Notes under the pieces: generated by a model
Seen by the model: only the letters and a program-made list of their open reading frames with translations
What the model was told of the DNA's origin: nothing
Database searches by the model: none
Source: Spisula solida
Taxonomy: Eukaryota; Mollusca; Bivalvia; Venerida; Mactridae
Direction of reading: 5' to 3'
NCBI GenBank assembly: GCA_947247005.1
Contig: OX365952.1
Span: forward strand, 5,478,501-5,542,500
Length of the DNA stretch: 64,000 nt
Shown here: positions 47,001 through 53,105 of the stretch, piece after piece
Position numbering within the stretch: position 1 is the first letter of the stretch
How the letters are laid out: every line of letters starts with the position of its first letter
Made by a program: the position numbers and the translations under genes

Positions 47001-47378
47001 CACTGCAGACAGACCAAACTAATCCACTTGGCCTTTCATGTTTATTTATAAGTAAACTTTGAAATGGATGTCAGTCAAGCAGATTTTAAGACACAGACTC
47101 CCTTATGCCTTTTGAGACTGGGACAATGGGCCATCTCATGAGGGCAATCAGAAGACAGACAATATACCCAATAGTGGCACTGTAGAAGATGAGATATGAT
47201 TATCAGATTTGGTCTTACCACCACTGGCTGCACCATTTCTCTTGCTGACGGTTGATTTGTTGTTATTGGGTGTATAAGCCAGGAGTTGTATGTTGGCATC
47301 TTCAGCATCGATCCCGTTCCCGTTGTTCACAGAATTATTCACTGCATAGTTTGCACTTTTATCGTTATTTGTTGTCAT
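31908..47378 (-). CDS. SLC29-like: Equilibrative nucleoside transporter (ENT, SLC29 family), complete 14-exon coding region
   Basis: Joined minus-strand exons 47378-47219, 46064-45920, 41938-41857, 41123-40984, 40136-40042, 37620-37570, 36636-36551, 35922-35874, 35432-35335, 34827-34699, 34045-33892, 33529-33438, 32679-32474 and 32037-31908 give 1617 nt: 538 residues plus TGA, with no internal stop and GT-AG at every junction. ENTs move nucleosides (some also nucleobases) through 11 helices. Seen: an Asn-rich ~100-residue N-terminus; DRYRMVF leading into TM1 with MPWNMF (~res 102-124); TM4-5 with QNSTFGQAAILP (~res 230-243); a TM6-7 loop of ~45 residues; an NGT sequon in the TM7-8 loop; FLSFNLFAFLGNLT in TM8; SGYYSSLSMMYGPK after TM10; TM11 at the C-terminus. 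Human ENT1-4 are ~456-530 residues, so the extra length is N-terminal. Plasma-membrane versus lysosomal siting is undecided: the leucine pairs (res ~45, ~85) do not fit [DE]xxxL[LI] exactly. Family certain, subtype not. Confidence 0.95.
32085..32262 (-). mobile_element. SINE related to S1, head-truncated
   Basis: Contains CACTGGTCAAAAAAGTTTCA and TGCTGAGCGTCAAGCAAGGG with a decayed B-box (AGGTTCGATCTTGG on the minus strand). Shares the body with 37.96 kb and 51.7 kb. Intronic, between ENT exons 13 and 14. Confidence 0.65.
32474..32679 (-). CDS. SLC29-like: ENT coding exon 13, TM9-TM10 (res 428-496)
   Basis: Encodes PGPNRVWIPIVLRALVLIPV-YLFC, a loop with the YQPIGFDRKFPVY stretch, then VFIIAGIVMAFTSGYYSSLS-MMYGPK. 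The Arg in VLRAL of TM9 and the S-x-G-Y-x-x-S-L-x-M pattern after TM10 are conserved ENT features. Acceptor TATTTCAG, donor GTAAGT. Confidence 0.95.
32735..32930 (+). repeat. Dispersed repeat, copy 3, abutting ENT exon 13
   Basis: GGCATAACTCTGGCAAATAT, CATGTAAAGTTTCATTGAAA and AGAACAGTGGTTATGGAAAA. Intron between exons 12 and 13. Confidence 0.6.
33205..33390. repeat. Dispersed intronic repeat, copy 1
   Basis: CTGTTTCAAACAATGTGCTA, TTTGAATATTTTCATCAAA and GCAGAAAAGTTCCTTCTTTC match 41560-41705. Confidence 0.6.
33438..33529 (-). CDS. SLC29-like: ENT coding exon 12, TM8 (res 397-427)
   Basis: Encodes SKGYWTSIFTFLSFNLFAFL then GNLTSEWIKW. F-N-x-F-x-x-x-G is one of the strongest ENT signatures. 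Acceptor ATATTTCAG, donor GTACGT, exit in phase 0. Confidence 0.95.
33640..33760 (+). repeat. Dispersed ~100 bp repeat, intron copy
   Basis: GTGCTGGGCATTGTGCCATC to GAGTGCTGCCTTCTCTGTCC, in the intron between ENT exons 11 and 12. Confidence 0.6.
33892..34045 (-). CDS. SLC29-like: ENT coding exon 11, TM7 and TM7-8 loop (res 346-397)
   Basis: Encodes IKLQLFGVWLTFCVSLILFP then AIQSNVKMVRAPYLNDNGTE and EFRTVTFSEGF. FPA at the helix end and a long polar loop match ENT TM7. NGT is a potential N-glycosylation sequon on the extracytoplasmic side. Acceptor TAATTTCAG, donor GTACGT. Confidence 0.94.
34110..34400 (+). repeat. Repeat with CCATAGCAACCACAATTTTT, copy 1 (ENT intron)
   Basis: ATGTTTCTGTTGCCATAGCA, CCACATACTAAGTTTCATAA and a second internal unit at 34325-34385 (CATAATCCCATTATTGCCCC). 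The same family is found at 42.9 kb. Confidence 0.65.
34699..34827 (-). CDS. SLC29-like: ENT coding exon 10, TM6-7 cytoplasmic loop (res 303-345)
   Basis: Exactly 43 codons: KYYQYFTKSVARSEPANEDN followed by MVFGDYVAAFMKSCRTYWVV-IKK. The Tyr-rich start directly after TM6 and the loop ending at a Lys pair before TM7 fit the large cytoplasmic loop, which is shorter than in human ENT1. Acceptor TTCTTGTAG, donor GTAAGA. Confidence 0.92.
34915..35066 (-). mobile_element. SINE family S2 3' fragment
   Basis: CGCCTGCCAATTCACCCTAC, CCAGTACTAACTTACCCTTC and GGCAACTTCTCCACATTG. The tRNA head is missing. Intron between ENT exons 9 and 10. Confidence 0.65.
35335..35432 (-). CDS. SLC29-like: ENT coding exon 9, TM6 (res 270-302)
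   Basis: Encodes SPNPRTSAVYYFIVAIVVLL then VAFDCYFLLPLT. The SP-x-P-R-x-SA lead-in to TM6 is typical of the family. Acceptor TACTTACAG, donor GTAAGT. A partial copy of this exon lies immediately upstream in the intron (35446-35500). Confidence 0.94.
35446..35500 (-). repeat. Partial tandem duplicate of ENT exon 9
   Basis: These 55 bp repeat 35348-35402 inside exon 9 with two mismatches, at an offset of exactly 98 bp, which equals the exon length. The copy stays open in the exon's frame, but its altered codon would put Lys in the middle of TM6 (IVAKVV for IVAIVV). Neither the exon's acceptor-side start nor its donor is copied, so it is most likely a dead pseudo-exon. Confidence 0.85.
35874..35922 (-). 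CDS. SLC29-like: ENT coding exon 8, TM5 (res 254-270)
   Basis: A 49-nt micro-exon encoding NLSGIFTSVINIISIA, continuing the G-x-x-A/S-S helix of TM5. Acceptor CTATTTCAG, donor GTAAGG. Frame is maintained only if it is included. Confidence 0.9.
36225..36535 (-). mobile_element. tRNA-derived SINE family S2, interrupted
   Basis: CATACCATTCCACAAGGGAC, TCTCCACATGAGGAGGAAAA and, after a LINE insertion, ATGGAAGGGTATGACCAGCC then AATCACTGGGTTACGGG. Same order as the fuller copy at 44.0 kb. Intron between ENT exons 7 and 8. Confidence 0.7.
36327..36458 (-). mobile_element. Short LINE 3' fragment inserted in a SINE, 7-bp TSD
   Basis: AAATTAT occurs at 36320-36326 and again at 36459-36465. Removing the intervening 132 bp plus one TSD restores the SINE sequence seen uninterrupted at 20.6 kb (TTGTTAAATAGTCATGG-type). 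The insert reads on the minus strand into AATAAAAGTCATTAAT and a TAA-rich tail, as expected for a target-primed LINE end. Confidence 0.7.
36551..36636 (-). CDS. SLC29-like: ENT coding exon 7, TM4-TM5 (res 225-253)
   Basis: Encodes CAGVYQNSTFGQAAILPMKY then TNAIVLGT. The QNSTFGQAAILP segment corresponds to the glycine-bearing TM4-5 region that is highly conserved in ENTs. Acceptor CTTCCACAG, donor GTAAGT. Confidence 0.93.
37088..37421. mobile_element. GGCC-ended 334-bp element, 3-bp TSD TCA
   Basis: TCA at 37085-37087 and 37422-37424 flanks GGCCGAACTTAAAATATTCT and AATATTTTATTTTAGGCC. GGTTTCCCCATCCC near the left is inverted as GGGATGGGGAAAC near the right, and GGGTAGGTAGG occurs twice. Intron between ENT exons 6 and 7. 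Confidence 0.75.
37570..37620 (-). CDS. SLC29-like: ENT coding exon 6, start of TM4 (res 208-225)
   Basis: A 51-nt micro-exon encoding PKLFFILTMISASLLN with split codons on both sides. Acceptor TTTTTCAG, donor GTAAGT. It matches the conserved helix that leads into the N-s-x-f-G segment in exon 7, and skipping it would remove most of TM4. Confidence 0.9.
37957..38276 (-). mobile_element. S1-related SINE with amplified tRNA-like head, left part
   Basis: The body CCACTGGTCAAAAGTATTTC to CTTCAGTATGTATAATAAGC is followed, instead of one head, by repeated ~59-bp units GCAGCCTAGGATGGAACCCC with AGGACCTCTCAGACTGGAAG. In the minus orientation each full unit has A-box-like TAGTGGTATCAGGTCCG and B-box-like GGTTCCATCC. 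The array is cut at 38282 by a hAT-like insertion and resumes at 39712. Confidence 0.8.
38283..39711. mobile_element. 1.43-kb hAT-like DNA element, 6-bp TSD CTGGAA
   Basis: CTGGAA at 38277-38282 and 39712-39717 flank a segment that splits a SINE-head unit. Deleting it and one CTGGAA restores AGACTGGAAGCAGACCTG exactly as in neighbouring units. The ends are CAGGCCCTGCATTAAGG and the complement CAGCAGTTGCGTTAGCG, imperfect inverted termini of CAG type as in hAT elements. The right half is CpG-rich. No transposase is recognised, so it is non-autonomous. Confidence 0.8.
39718..39990 (-). repeat. S1-related SINE-head tandem array, right part
   Basis: Four more ~59-bp units of the same sequence, each with CAGCCTAGGATGGAACCCC. 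The last one passes into the canonical head end GACGCTCTACCACTAGACTA and CAAGGCAG. With the left part there are about eight units. Confidence 0.85.
40042..40136 (-). CDS. SLC29-like: ENT coding exon 5, TM3 (res 176-208)
   Basis: Encodes QASTRRIAIALFSMVIIFIF continuing to TVILAMVDTSDT. The Arg pair before the helix and the hydrophobic run fit TM3. Acceptor CATTTCAG, donor GTAAGT. The long intron downstream (37621-40041) holds the SINE-head array and a hAT-like insertion. Confidence 0.92.
40372..40602 (-). mobile_element. tRNA-derived SINE, family S1, copy 3 (ENT intron)
   Basis: Head at ~40602 (CACCTCCTTGGTAGCTTAAT) with B-box GGGTTTGATCCC, body to CAAGTTCTTACAACTTAC. Lies in the intron between ENT exons 4 and 5, in the gene's orientation. 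Confidence 0.8.
40712..40890 (+). mobile_element. SINE family S2, plus-strand copy
   Basis: Plus-strand order: CACTGGATTTGTAACCTGGA with a decayed B-box, CTCCACATGTGGAAAAGTTG, TTCCTTGTGGAAGGGTAAG, then ATCTGGTTAGATGAATTGGC. Intron between ENT exons 4 and 5. Confidence 0.75.
40984..41123 (-). CDS. SLC29-like: ENT coding exon 4, TM1-2 loop and TM2 (res 130-176)
   Basis: Encodes YFEDYKLNTPTSVDASYRSE, then a hydrophobic helix FMFYLGIVSQVSNAVISCIN. The TM1-2 loop is shorter than in ENT1, with no usable N-glycosylation sequon (NTP only). Acceptor CCTTCAG, donor GTAAGT, phase 2 exit. Confidence 0.93.
41228..41470. mobile_element. Foldback repeat, copy 2 (ENT intron)
   Basis: Inverted relative to the 4.4 kb copy. 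CTTAATGGGAAAACCTAAAG at one end pairs with TTTAAGTTTTCCCTTAAG at the other. Confidence 0.6.
41545..41705. repeat. Dispersed intronic repeat, copy 2
   Basis: CTGTTTCAAACAATTTTCTT, TTTGAATATTTTCATCAAA and GCAGAAAAGTTCATTCTTTC; colinear with 33205-33390. Confidence 0.6.
41857..41938 (-). CDS. SLC29-like: ENT coding exon 3, TM1 (res 102-129)
   Basis: Encodes YRMVFLIFLTHGVGILMPWN followed by MFITAKS. The PWN motif at the end of TM1 is the family hallmark and lines the substrate path in known ENTs. Acceptor TATTTTCAG, donor GTAAGT. Confidence 0.95.
41983..42480. repeat. 45-bp minisatellite, 11 units (ENT intron)
   Basis: The unit TAATATTAGATTGATATTGA plus AACAAATTCAGTGTTCGGTT and TGTCC repeats with almost no divergence apart from one variable site (TTCGG/TTCCG/TTCTG) and A/G in CAGTG. 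The first unit is 6 bp longer. As 45 is a multiple of three it makes long open frames on both strands, but these are by-products. Lies in the 4-kb intron between exons 2 and 3. Confidence 0.95.
42899..43302 (+). mobile_element. Repeat with TCCCCTACCGG...CGGTAGGGG ends, copy 2
   Basis: GTCCCCTACCGGTTTGAAGC at the left and AAAAATCGGTAGGGGTC at the right are short inverted ends. The core matches 34.1 kb, followed by GACGGACAAACTGACGGACT. A 133-bp foldback is nested inside. Confidence 0.7.
43092..43224. mobile_element. 133-bp nested foldback, CTTGACGTTGTGGGG ends
   Basis: CTTGACGTTGTGGGG and CCCCACAACATCAAG form 15-bp inverted ends with one mismatch. It splits the GACGGACNGACTGAC tail of the host repeat. 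Confidence 0.75.
43329..43585. repeat. Tandem duplication, two ~135-bp copies
   Basis: TTTCTGTTGTTAAATG, CAGAAAGCCGTCAATGA and GCTGCTTT occur twice in order, ~80% alike. Confidence 0.75.
43940..44157 (-). mobile_element. tRNA-derived SINE family S2, best copy
   Basis: Minus strand: GCCCTGGCAATGGTCGTGTG head, B-box GGGTTCAATTCCC (44082-44094), body with CTCCACATGTGGAGAACGTG and TTCCTTGTGGAAGGGTAAG. Intron between ENT exons 2 and 3. Confidence 0.8.
44225..44325 (-). mobile_element. SINE 3'-body fragment (S1-related)
   Basis: ACCCACTGGTCATCAGTATT followed by TTTCGGTCATATGGAGACTA matches the 3' body at 32.09 and 37.96 kb. The tRNA head is absent. Confidence 0.5.
44880..44965. repeat. Tandem duplication, two ~42-bp copies
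   Basis: TGTGAACGCCTTTAAATATT and CAAATCATTCAAATGTAAC repeat once with few changes. Confidence 0.85.
45810..45906 (+). mobile_element. LINE 3' tail fragment
   Basis: Sequence ending in TGTGTTTACCCATTAAATAA with a degenerate ATTATT tail resembles the 3' end of the element at 8.5 kb. Only the last ~100 bp are recognisable, in the intron between ENT exons 2 and 3. Confidence 0.4.
45920..46064 (-). CDS. SLC29-like: ENT coding exon 2 (res 54-102)
   Basis: Follows acceptor TACTTTCAG and ends at donor GTAAAA. Encodes the hydrophilic stretch EFGHPDEKERFISINSTPVK through HPPRD, with the last Arg codon split across the next intron. The PPRDRY sequence just before TM1 resembles the P-x-D-x-Y preceding TM1 in animal ENTs. 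No membrane segment. Confidence 0.9.
46398..46812. repeat. ~20-bp minisatellite ACATTATGTGACATTTTCC, about 20 units
   Basis: Units vary in length (15-24 bp) and in TTTTCC/TTTTCT/ATTTTCC links. In the intron between ENT exons 1 and 2. No unique spacers and no dyad typical of CRISPR. Confidence 0.95.
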
Positions 47379-47471
47379 GGTGATATTGTAATGGATGAAT
47401 AAATCAAACGTCTAAATGACCCAGATCACAAGAACTGACTTAGCGACACGGCTTCAGGACATATGTCGAAC
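47219..47471 (-). CDS. SLC29-like: ENT coding exon 1 with 5'UTR (CDS 47378-47219)
   Basis: ATG at 47378-47376 opens MTTNNDKSANYAVNN, an Asn/Ser-rich, presumably cytoplasmic N-terminus (res 1-53). The donor GTAAGA follows 47219 and the exon ends in phase 1. Upstream of the ATG, 93 nt reach a pyrimidine-rich stretch ending in CAG at 47472-47474, a good acceptor, so at least one noncoding exon probably lies farther upstream. An in-frame TAG at about 47399-47397 stops any N-terminal extension in this exon. Confidence 0.85.
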
Positions 47472-47750
47472 CTGAAATTGTAAATACAGTAAGGTGTTTA
47501 TATGGTTAGTTAAAATCCTGTTCAAAAAGTTCAGTTGTCTGCAATAAAGTCTGAAAGATCAATATACATACCATGCACAACCTTACATCAATTATGGTAG
47601 TGAAACTTACAGCCAATAAAAGCTGTTAGGCTTCCATGCAACGATCCCTCACACCTATCACTGTCATGAAGATCTCATAGAAACACTTCTTTTTTAGTGA
47701 CTAGATCAAAGTCTTTATTATTATTACCAAGAATTTAACAGCAATGAAAG

Positions 47751-47939
47751 CAGAGCTCTCCACAAGCCCAAGTGGTCAGCAATTTCGCTGACTACTGAGG
47801 GATTTACCACCGGCTACATTTCTCAAAATGTACCAGTCCAATGTATAAAATGATAAGAAATTGATGGTAGAATTTAAACAAACAAACCGCACTTTACACA
47901 CCTAATCACTGACTACATTAAAATTTATGGAGAGCCCTG
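47751..47939. mobile_element. 189-bp CAG-ended MITE, probable 6-bp TSD
   Basis: CAGAGCTCTCCA and TGGAGAGCCCTG are inverted ends with one mismatch. The flanks TGAAAG and TTAAAG agree at five of six positions, consistent with the 6-bp duplication seen for the CAGAGCTAC family. Upstream of the ENT 5'UTR acceptor. Confidence 0.6.
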
Positions 47940-48542
47940 TTAAAGGACCAACTTTCAACAGAAGTCAGTAGGTAATTATGACTAACATCTTTTCATGATA
48001 TATTTGGTCTACTTATCCCAAAGCTAGTCCTATGCATGCTGCCCTGCCCAATTATGGTGTTTGTATATATTAAGTTAACACACATTATACAAGGCGATGA
48101 TCGATTGGTCTGACCGATATATTTTCAGCCTTGTTGGTCTGAATGTTGGACAAACTTTTTTTAAATTTACGTAAGTTTGTAAACAGATCTATTACAAGCA
48201 AACCAAACACAGCAGATAGCGAAATTGCGTACCTTCAATGTTTAAATGTACTTTTACCTATACAATATGTTTAAATTACAGGTAGATAAGCATGCATTCA
48301 AAGTTCAACTTTCAGACCACCCTAAAATAAGTATCAATATAGTTAAGTATCAAAACTAGATTAAGGACACATTTGACCTTGAAACAAAACGACCGTACTA
48401 ATCCCAATAGACTGCTTTTCTCAGTTACATCAGAGAATTGTACTGCTGTCATATGGCTCTGATTGAACAAAAACCAATGTAACGCCCCTGATGGAACTCT
48501 GAATACATGACATTTGTGTTCCATCCGAGCATTGTTTTTATA

Positions 48543-49224
48543 CAAGAGGGCCATTTGGCCCTAAAGCGCTCACCTGATGACTAGCAGTAAAGGCAGAATC
48601 AGTATTTGTTATGATATGACCTTAATATTTGATGTAGATTTTACAAATACACACTTTATGGCCAGGGTTTATAAAGATGAGGTAAAAAATGTGACCTCTA
48701 GAGTATAAATAACGTTTTTCTTTGATGTAATCTGGTGACCCCAGCTTTTGATCCCAGATGACCCAGTTATGAACAAACATTGTGACCAAGTTTCATGAAG
48801 ATTAGGTAAAAAATGTGACCTCTAGAGTGTTAACAAGGTTTTTCTTCAATGTGACCTGTTTACCTAGTTTTTGACCCCAGGTGACCCAGTTGGGAACTTG
48901 ACTTAAATTTCATAGAGGTACACATTGTGACCAAGTTTCCTTCAGATTATATAAAAAATGTGACCGCTAGGGTGTTAACAAGGTTTTCTTTTATTTGATC
49001 TAGTGACCTAGTTTTGGACCTCAAATGACCCAGTTACGAATTTGACCTAGATTTCATAGGAGACAAACATTGTGACCAAGTTTCATAAAGATTAAGTGAA
49101 AACTGATTTCTTGAGTGTTAACAGTCAAATTGTTGACGGCGGACAGTGGACGACGGACGGTGGACGACGGACATAGGGCGATTACAAAAGCTAACCTTGA
49201 GCACTTCGTGCTCAGATGAGCTAA
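48543..49224 (+). mobile_element. Pearl/Helitron-like repeat, full copy
   Basis: Begins CAAGAGGGCCATTTGGCCCT (hairpin), carries four ~120-bp units with GTGACCAAGTTTCATGAAGA and GTGACCTCTAGAGTGTTAAC, then GACGGCGGACAGTGGACGAC, hairpin GAGCACTTCGTGCTC and ends GAGCTAA. The CAAGAG start, tandem core and GCTAA end after a hairpin recall pearl or Helitron-type elements of bivalves. Confidence 0.7.
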
Positions 49225-49716
49225 AAAGACCAGTGAGAGGCAACTGATTAAGTGTTTGATAGATTCTAAATAGTCTAAATTTTGGAATTATTACAGGATG
49301 CCTTACAGATATGATTCAAAGCACTGAAAAATCAAAGCACTGAAAGCAAAACAAAATAGCAATGCAGTGCAGATATTTAGTGCAGTTCTGAACTTAGTAT
49401 ATTTAAAGTGCTTATCTCTCACAAATGCGTTTGCCGCAGCTACTTGGTCAGTGGGTCACTGCCTGCTGCAAAAATGTAGGTTACACTCAATGTACAAAGA
49501 GAATTGTTAACATCAACTTTCTCATATGTTTAGTTTTAATATACTAACAGCATGCAGAAGTATGTGGAGAGAATGTCACAGTAACAGATGGTAGTGTGAG
49601 CCAGTACATGAAAGGATTGCATCATCTCATATATTAAACATACACTCCATAACATCAATCTATCTGGAACCTCAATTAGACAAATTCAAAATTAAAAGAG
49701 TTATTTTAGCTGTGTA

Positions 49717-50395
49717 TATCGTCGCTGTTCTTCGAAATCCTCGTATATCAGTTTTGGCTTCATTTCAGGAGACGAAAAAAACTGAATAACTTTTTACTAA
49801 AAGTGAATATTTATTTAATTCTTTGACACGAACATAGCGTTTGTAACTCCACTTTGAATGCACGTAAATGATCGTGTCGGCTGAGCAAAGGAAAATCCAT
49901 ACTTTAACTTTTAACTCTATTATACGAGCTTTTCGTTCTTATTTTTTGTCAAATTTGTTCCATTTGCCGTTATTCGACTTTTTCGCGGCATTATTCAGTT
50001 TTTTCGCATTACGTAAATGCCTTTTCTAAATCCTCGTATAATTTAAATTAGCCATTTATAGATATTTGTATTGTTCAACGTTAAAATATTAAAGTGTTTC
50101 TATTTACCCGTTGTAATATACCATTACAGGTTAATTGTTTTGCATATTTGACGTAAGCGCAACCAAAAAACAACAAAACAATTTATTCGAGATTTTCGCA
50201 GACAAAAATGTGGCCCCATGAAAAAAATCAAGAATTTTCGCACAAGTACTAACTTGCTCGTTTGAGAGGCTATTTTTAGACTACCTTATCCGGCATTTTC
50301 GCAGAAGACTTGTTACTGAATGGTCTTTCCGATGTGCGTATAATCGTTTTTGAGCCAAAACATGTATACGAGGTTTTCGAAGAACAGCGACGATA
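49717..50395. mobile_element. 679-bp mariner-type MITE, TA target, 31-bp inverted ends
   Basis: TA at 49715-49716 and 50396-50397 flanks ends TATCGTCGCTGTTCTTCGAA and its complement, matching at 30 of 31 positions. The interior repeats TTTTCGCA-type and CCTCGTATA motifs. No transposase ORF. Confidence 0.88.
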
Positions 50396-50399
50396 TAAT

Positions 50400-51660
50400 C
50401 GTTATAGTCATATTGTCAATTTGTTCATTTGCGAGTGAGAATTTTTAACTTAAAAACTGAGAAACAAAGTGACAACTATATGCTCTCTAAAACATTTATT
50501 GGGAGCATAATATTAAATGGCTTTAAAATATATCACATAAGAATATAAGCTACATTTTGAGCCAATTAAAACGCTGATCTAGAGTGCCGGTTAAATGCTA
50601 CATTTAATCATGTGTTAGCGCCAATTTCTATTGGCCAATCATAATGCAGAATGTTACATTCAAAGTTAGAACATAATTATTAAGTAAATTTAAATGACTA
50701 AAAAGGACTTTGCTTGCTCCACCCTTTTTAATCATTAAAATTTCATTTAATATGTTCTGTAACTTACAAAATTTCTTATTTTAGTATTAGGTATGCTGTT
50801 ACATTGACCTGGAGATTAGGGTATGTTGAAGTCAGGGGTATGTTTTAGAATTGTCAGTAATCCTTTAATTGTAGTACATTTTGTATTTTAGTTGACATAC
50901 AATGTACACCATAGTACTTAAATAGCTGTTAAACTAGTATAAAGAAAGTTTAAAAATTATGTAGCTGAAAAAAATGTTACAAAACTAAACCTATCTGTTA
51001 CCTTTAAAGATTTCAAGTTTTATCTTCATTATTTAATACATCTTAAGAAAGCAATTACCAGTTAAATGATTAATTAACCCCTTACACAAAGACCTCAAAC
51101 CTATTATAATAATTTACCTTCAGTATGCCTATGTTAACTATTTTAAAATTCATTGTTTTGTTTTGTTGATTTGTTTAAGTGGTTGATGTAAGTTTTATAG
51201 CATATTATGTTTATTTGAGCTGAAAACCAACATTTTATTAATCTCTTGGAGGGAACTGAGACATATTAGTGCCCTTGTGTATCGACAGTTCTGTCCAAGA
51301 CTTTTTAACTTCTGTATTCACAGTTCTGTCCAAGCGTTATGATTACTCAGTGCTTTTAAGCGCAATAAATTTGCCATCTTGTTTTCGACCTTAAGGCTTA
51401 TATAATAGATTTGTCATGATTCATGCTCCAGTGGGCTAATTAATGTCTGACCAGGCTAAACCTGCTCCAATCTAAACTTAGCCACACATAAATCAGAACT
51501 CAGAATGAGGAGACTGATTTATATATAAGACACTATAGATGCATTATGTTTGGTCAAATTGTCCACGAAGAACATAGAAATGGACAAGGTAATTAATCTA
51601 AATGTCAGTAATATTCCAGAACCAACATAATTATGCTTCATATATCGCTGTATACCATGA
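50400..51660. other. No recognisable gene
   Basis: AT-rich sequence upstream of the ENT 5'UTR, perhaps within its first intron. Confidence 0.45.
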
Positions 51661-51667
51661 CTTGACA

Positions 51668-51862
51668 CTACCGATTTTCAATGGTGGTCTGGCCCAAAGA
51701 AACAACCCTCATATGAGTATCAAGCAAGGCAGATATATTACCATGCAGTACCATTTTTTATGACTTTGGTATACTGCGGCCTATGATCAAACGAACCCTC
51801 TCAGGCTCTTACACTCGAAGAGGACGCTTTACCAGACCACTGCATGGCCTATCAAGGGGACA
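51668..51862 (-). mobile_element. SINE related to S1
   Basis: ATGAGTATCAAGCAAGGCAG, GACTTTGGTATACTGCGGCC and the tRNA-like end CTTACACTCGAAGAGGACGC follow the S1 order, though decayed. Confidence 0.6.
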
Positions 51863-51996
51863 ACTGAAATCATGGCCTTTAACATTGTATAATATGGAAT
51901 AATTCCTCTATAACGCCGATTTCAATACAATAAAATTGTTTTCTATAGCAATTAGCAATTTAAAATGATAAAATTACATAAACAAATTGGCATACT

Positions 51997-52263
51997 CAGA
52001 GCTACAGATAAGGTTTTAGTAAATTGGGTATTTTACCCCCGAGTTTCAATTTTGATTGGGTTTTGACAAATTTTAATTGGGTATTTAATACAACTCAAAG
52101 GGTAAATAAGCTTTTAAGTACTATTTTTCACTATAACATCCTTTTCTATTTTGGTATTTCAAATTGTCTTTGCTTTTTCTTACTCCCTCCTCTCAAAATC
52201 TATTGGGTATTTAGGAAAATTAATTGGGTAATTACCCCAATATGCAGCTTATCTGTAGCTCTG
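51997..52263. mobile_element. CAGAG...CTCTG MITE, copy B
   Basis: 267 bp with ends CAGAGCTACAGATAAGG and CTTATCTGTAGCTCTG, colinear with copies A and C. The flanks (CATACT, GAATAC) show no clear TSD, so the edges have decayed. Confidence 0.88.
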
Positions 52264-53105
52264 GAATACAAATACAGAATTTATAGGCATACACTATCCT
52301 GGGAACAATGTGAAAGCAAAAATCCATTATTTTGTATTTTTAACATACATGTACAACAATTAACTTCACTATATATAATACATGTAACTTGGTACATGTA
52401 CATTAACATATAATGAAGCTCATTTAAAAAAAAATTATCAAAATTAACATTTTACTCTTTTTTTCAAGTAATTTTGTCGCATGTCATTTTAATTAAACTT
52501 AACTATTTGTTTATTTTTCAATTAATTTCATTGAACGTCATTGTAATTAAAACTTATAATTAAAGATGAAAATATAAAAATAATTCTACAACAACATGTA
52601 TAGCGTATTTTTATATAAACAAACTTTATACATTGAAAATGAAACTTTAAAGTTCAATAAAACATTAACTTACTTCTAGGCTACTTGATACAGTATTACC
52701 ATCAAATCCAGTGTTTGTCAATGAGGTTAAATAAGATAATACAATGACGATGAAACTTCATACAACAAAACTTCAAACAACCTAACTTAATACAACTCTA
52801 CAAATGGCAATAAATCCACATTAAGTGATAATGTGCAGTGCCCTATGTGTGCACTAGCAGCTTACTGTTGGTATATTTAACACTGTTACACAGCACTGGT
52901 ATATAAACATTTATTTACATTCCGAGCTTAACCTGGTTATGGGACAAAGTGACCATGAAAATGTTCGTCACTAATCTAGTGGGGATAGAAACATTGAGAG
53001 ATTAAATATGAACCCACCTGTATAACCCAATTCTACACATAAATAGAAGTGACATAATTTATCAACCAATATAGTACAAATATATCTATATACAGGGTGT
53101 TTAAA

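Noticed and set aside
47745..47945. Treating the 189-bp CAG-ended element as firm 6-bp TSD evidence
   Set aside because: The flanks match at only five of six bases, so it is listed as probable, not proof.
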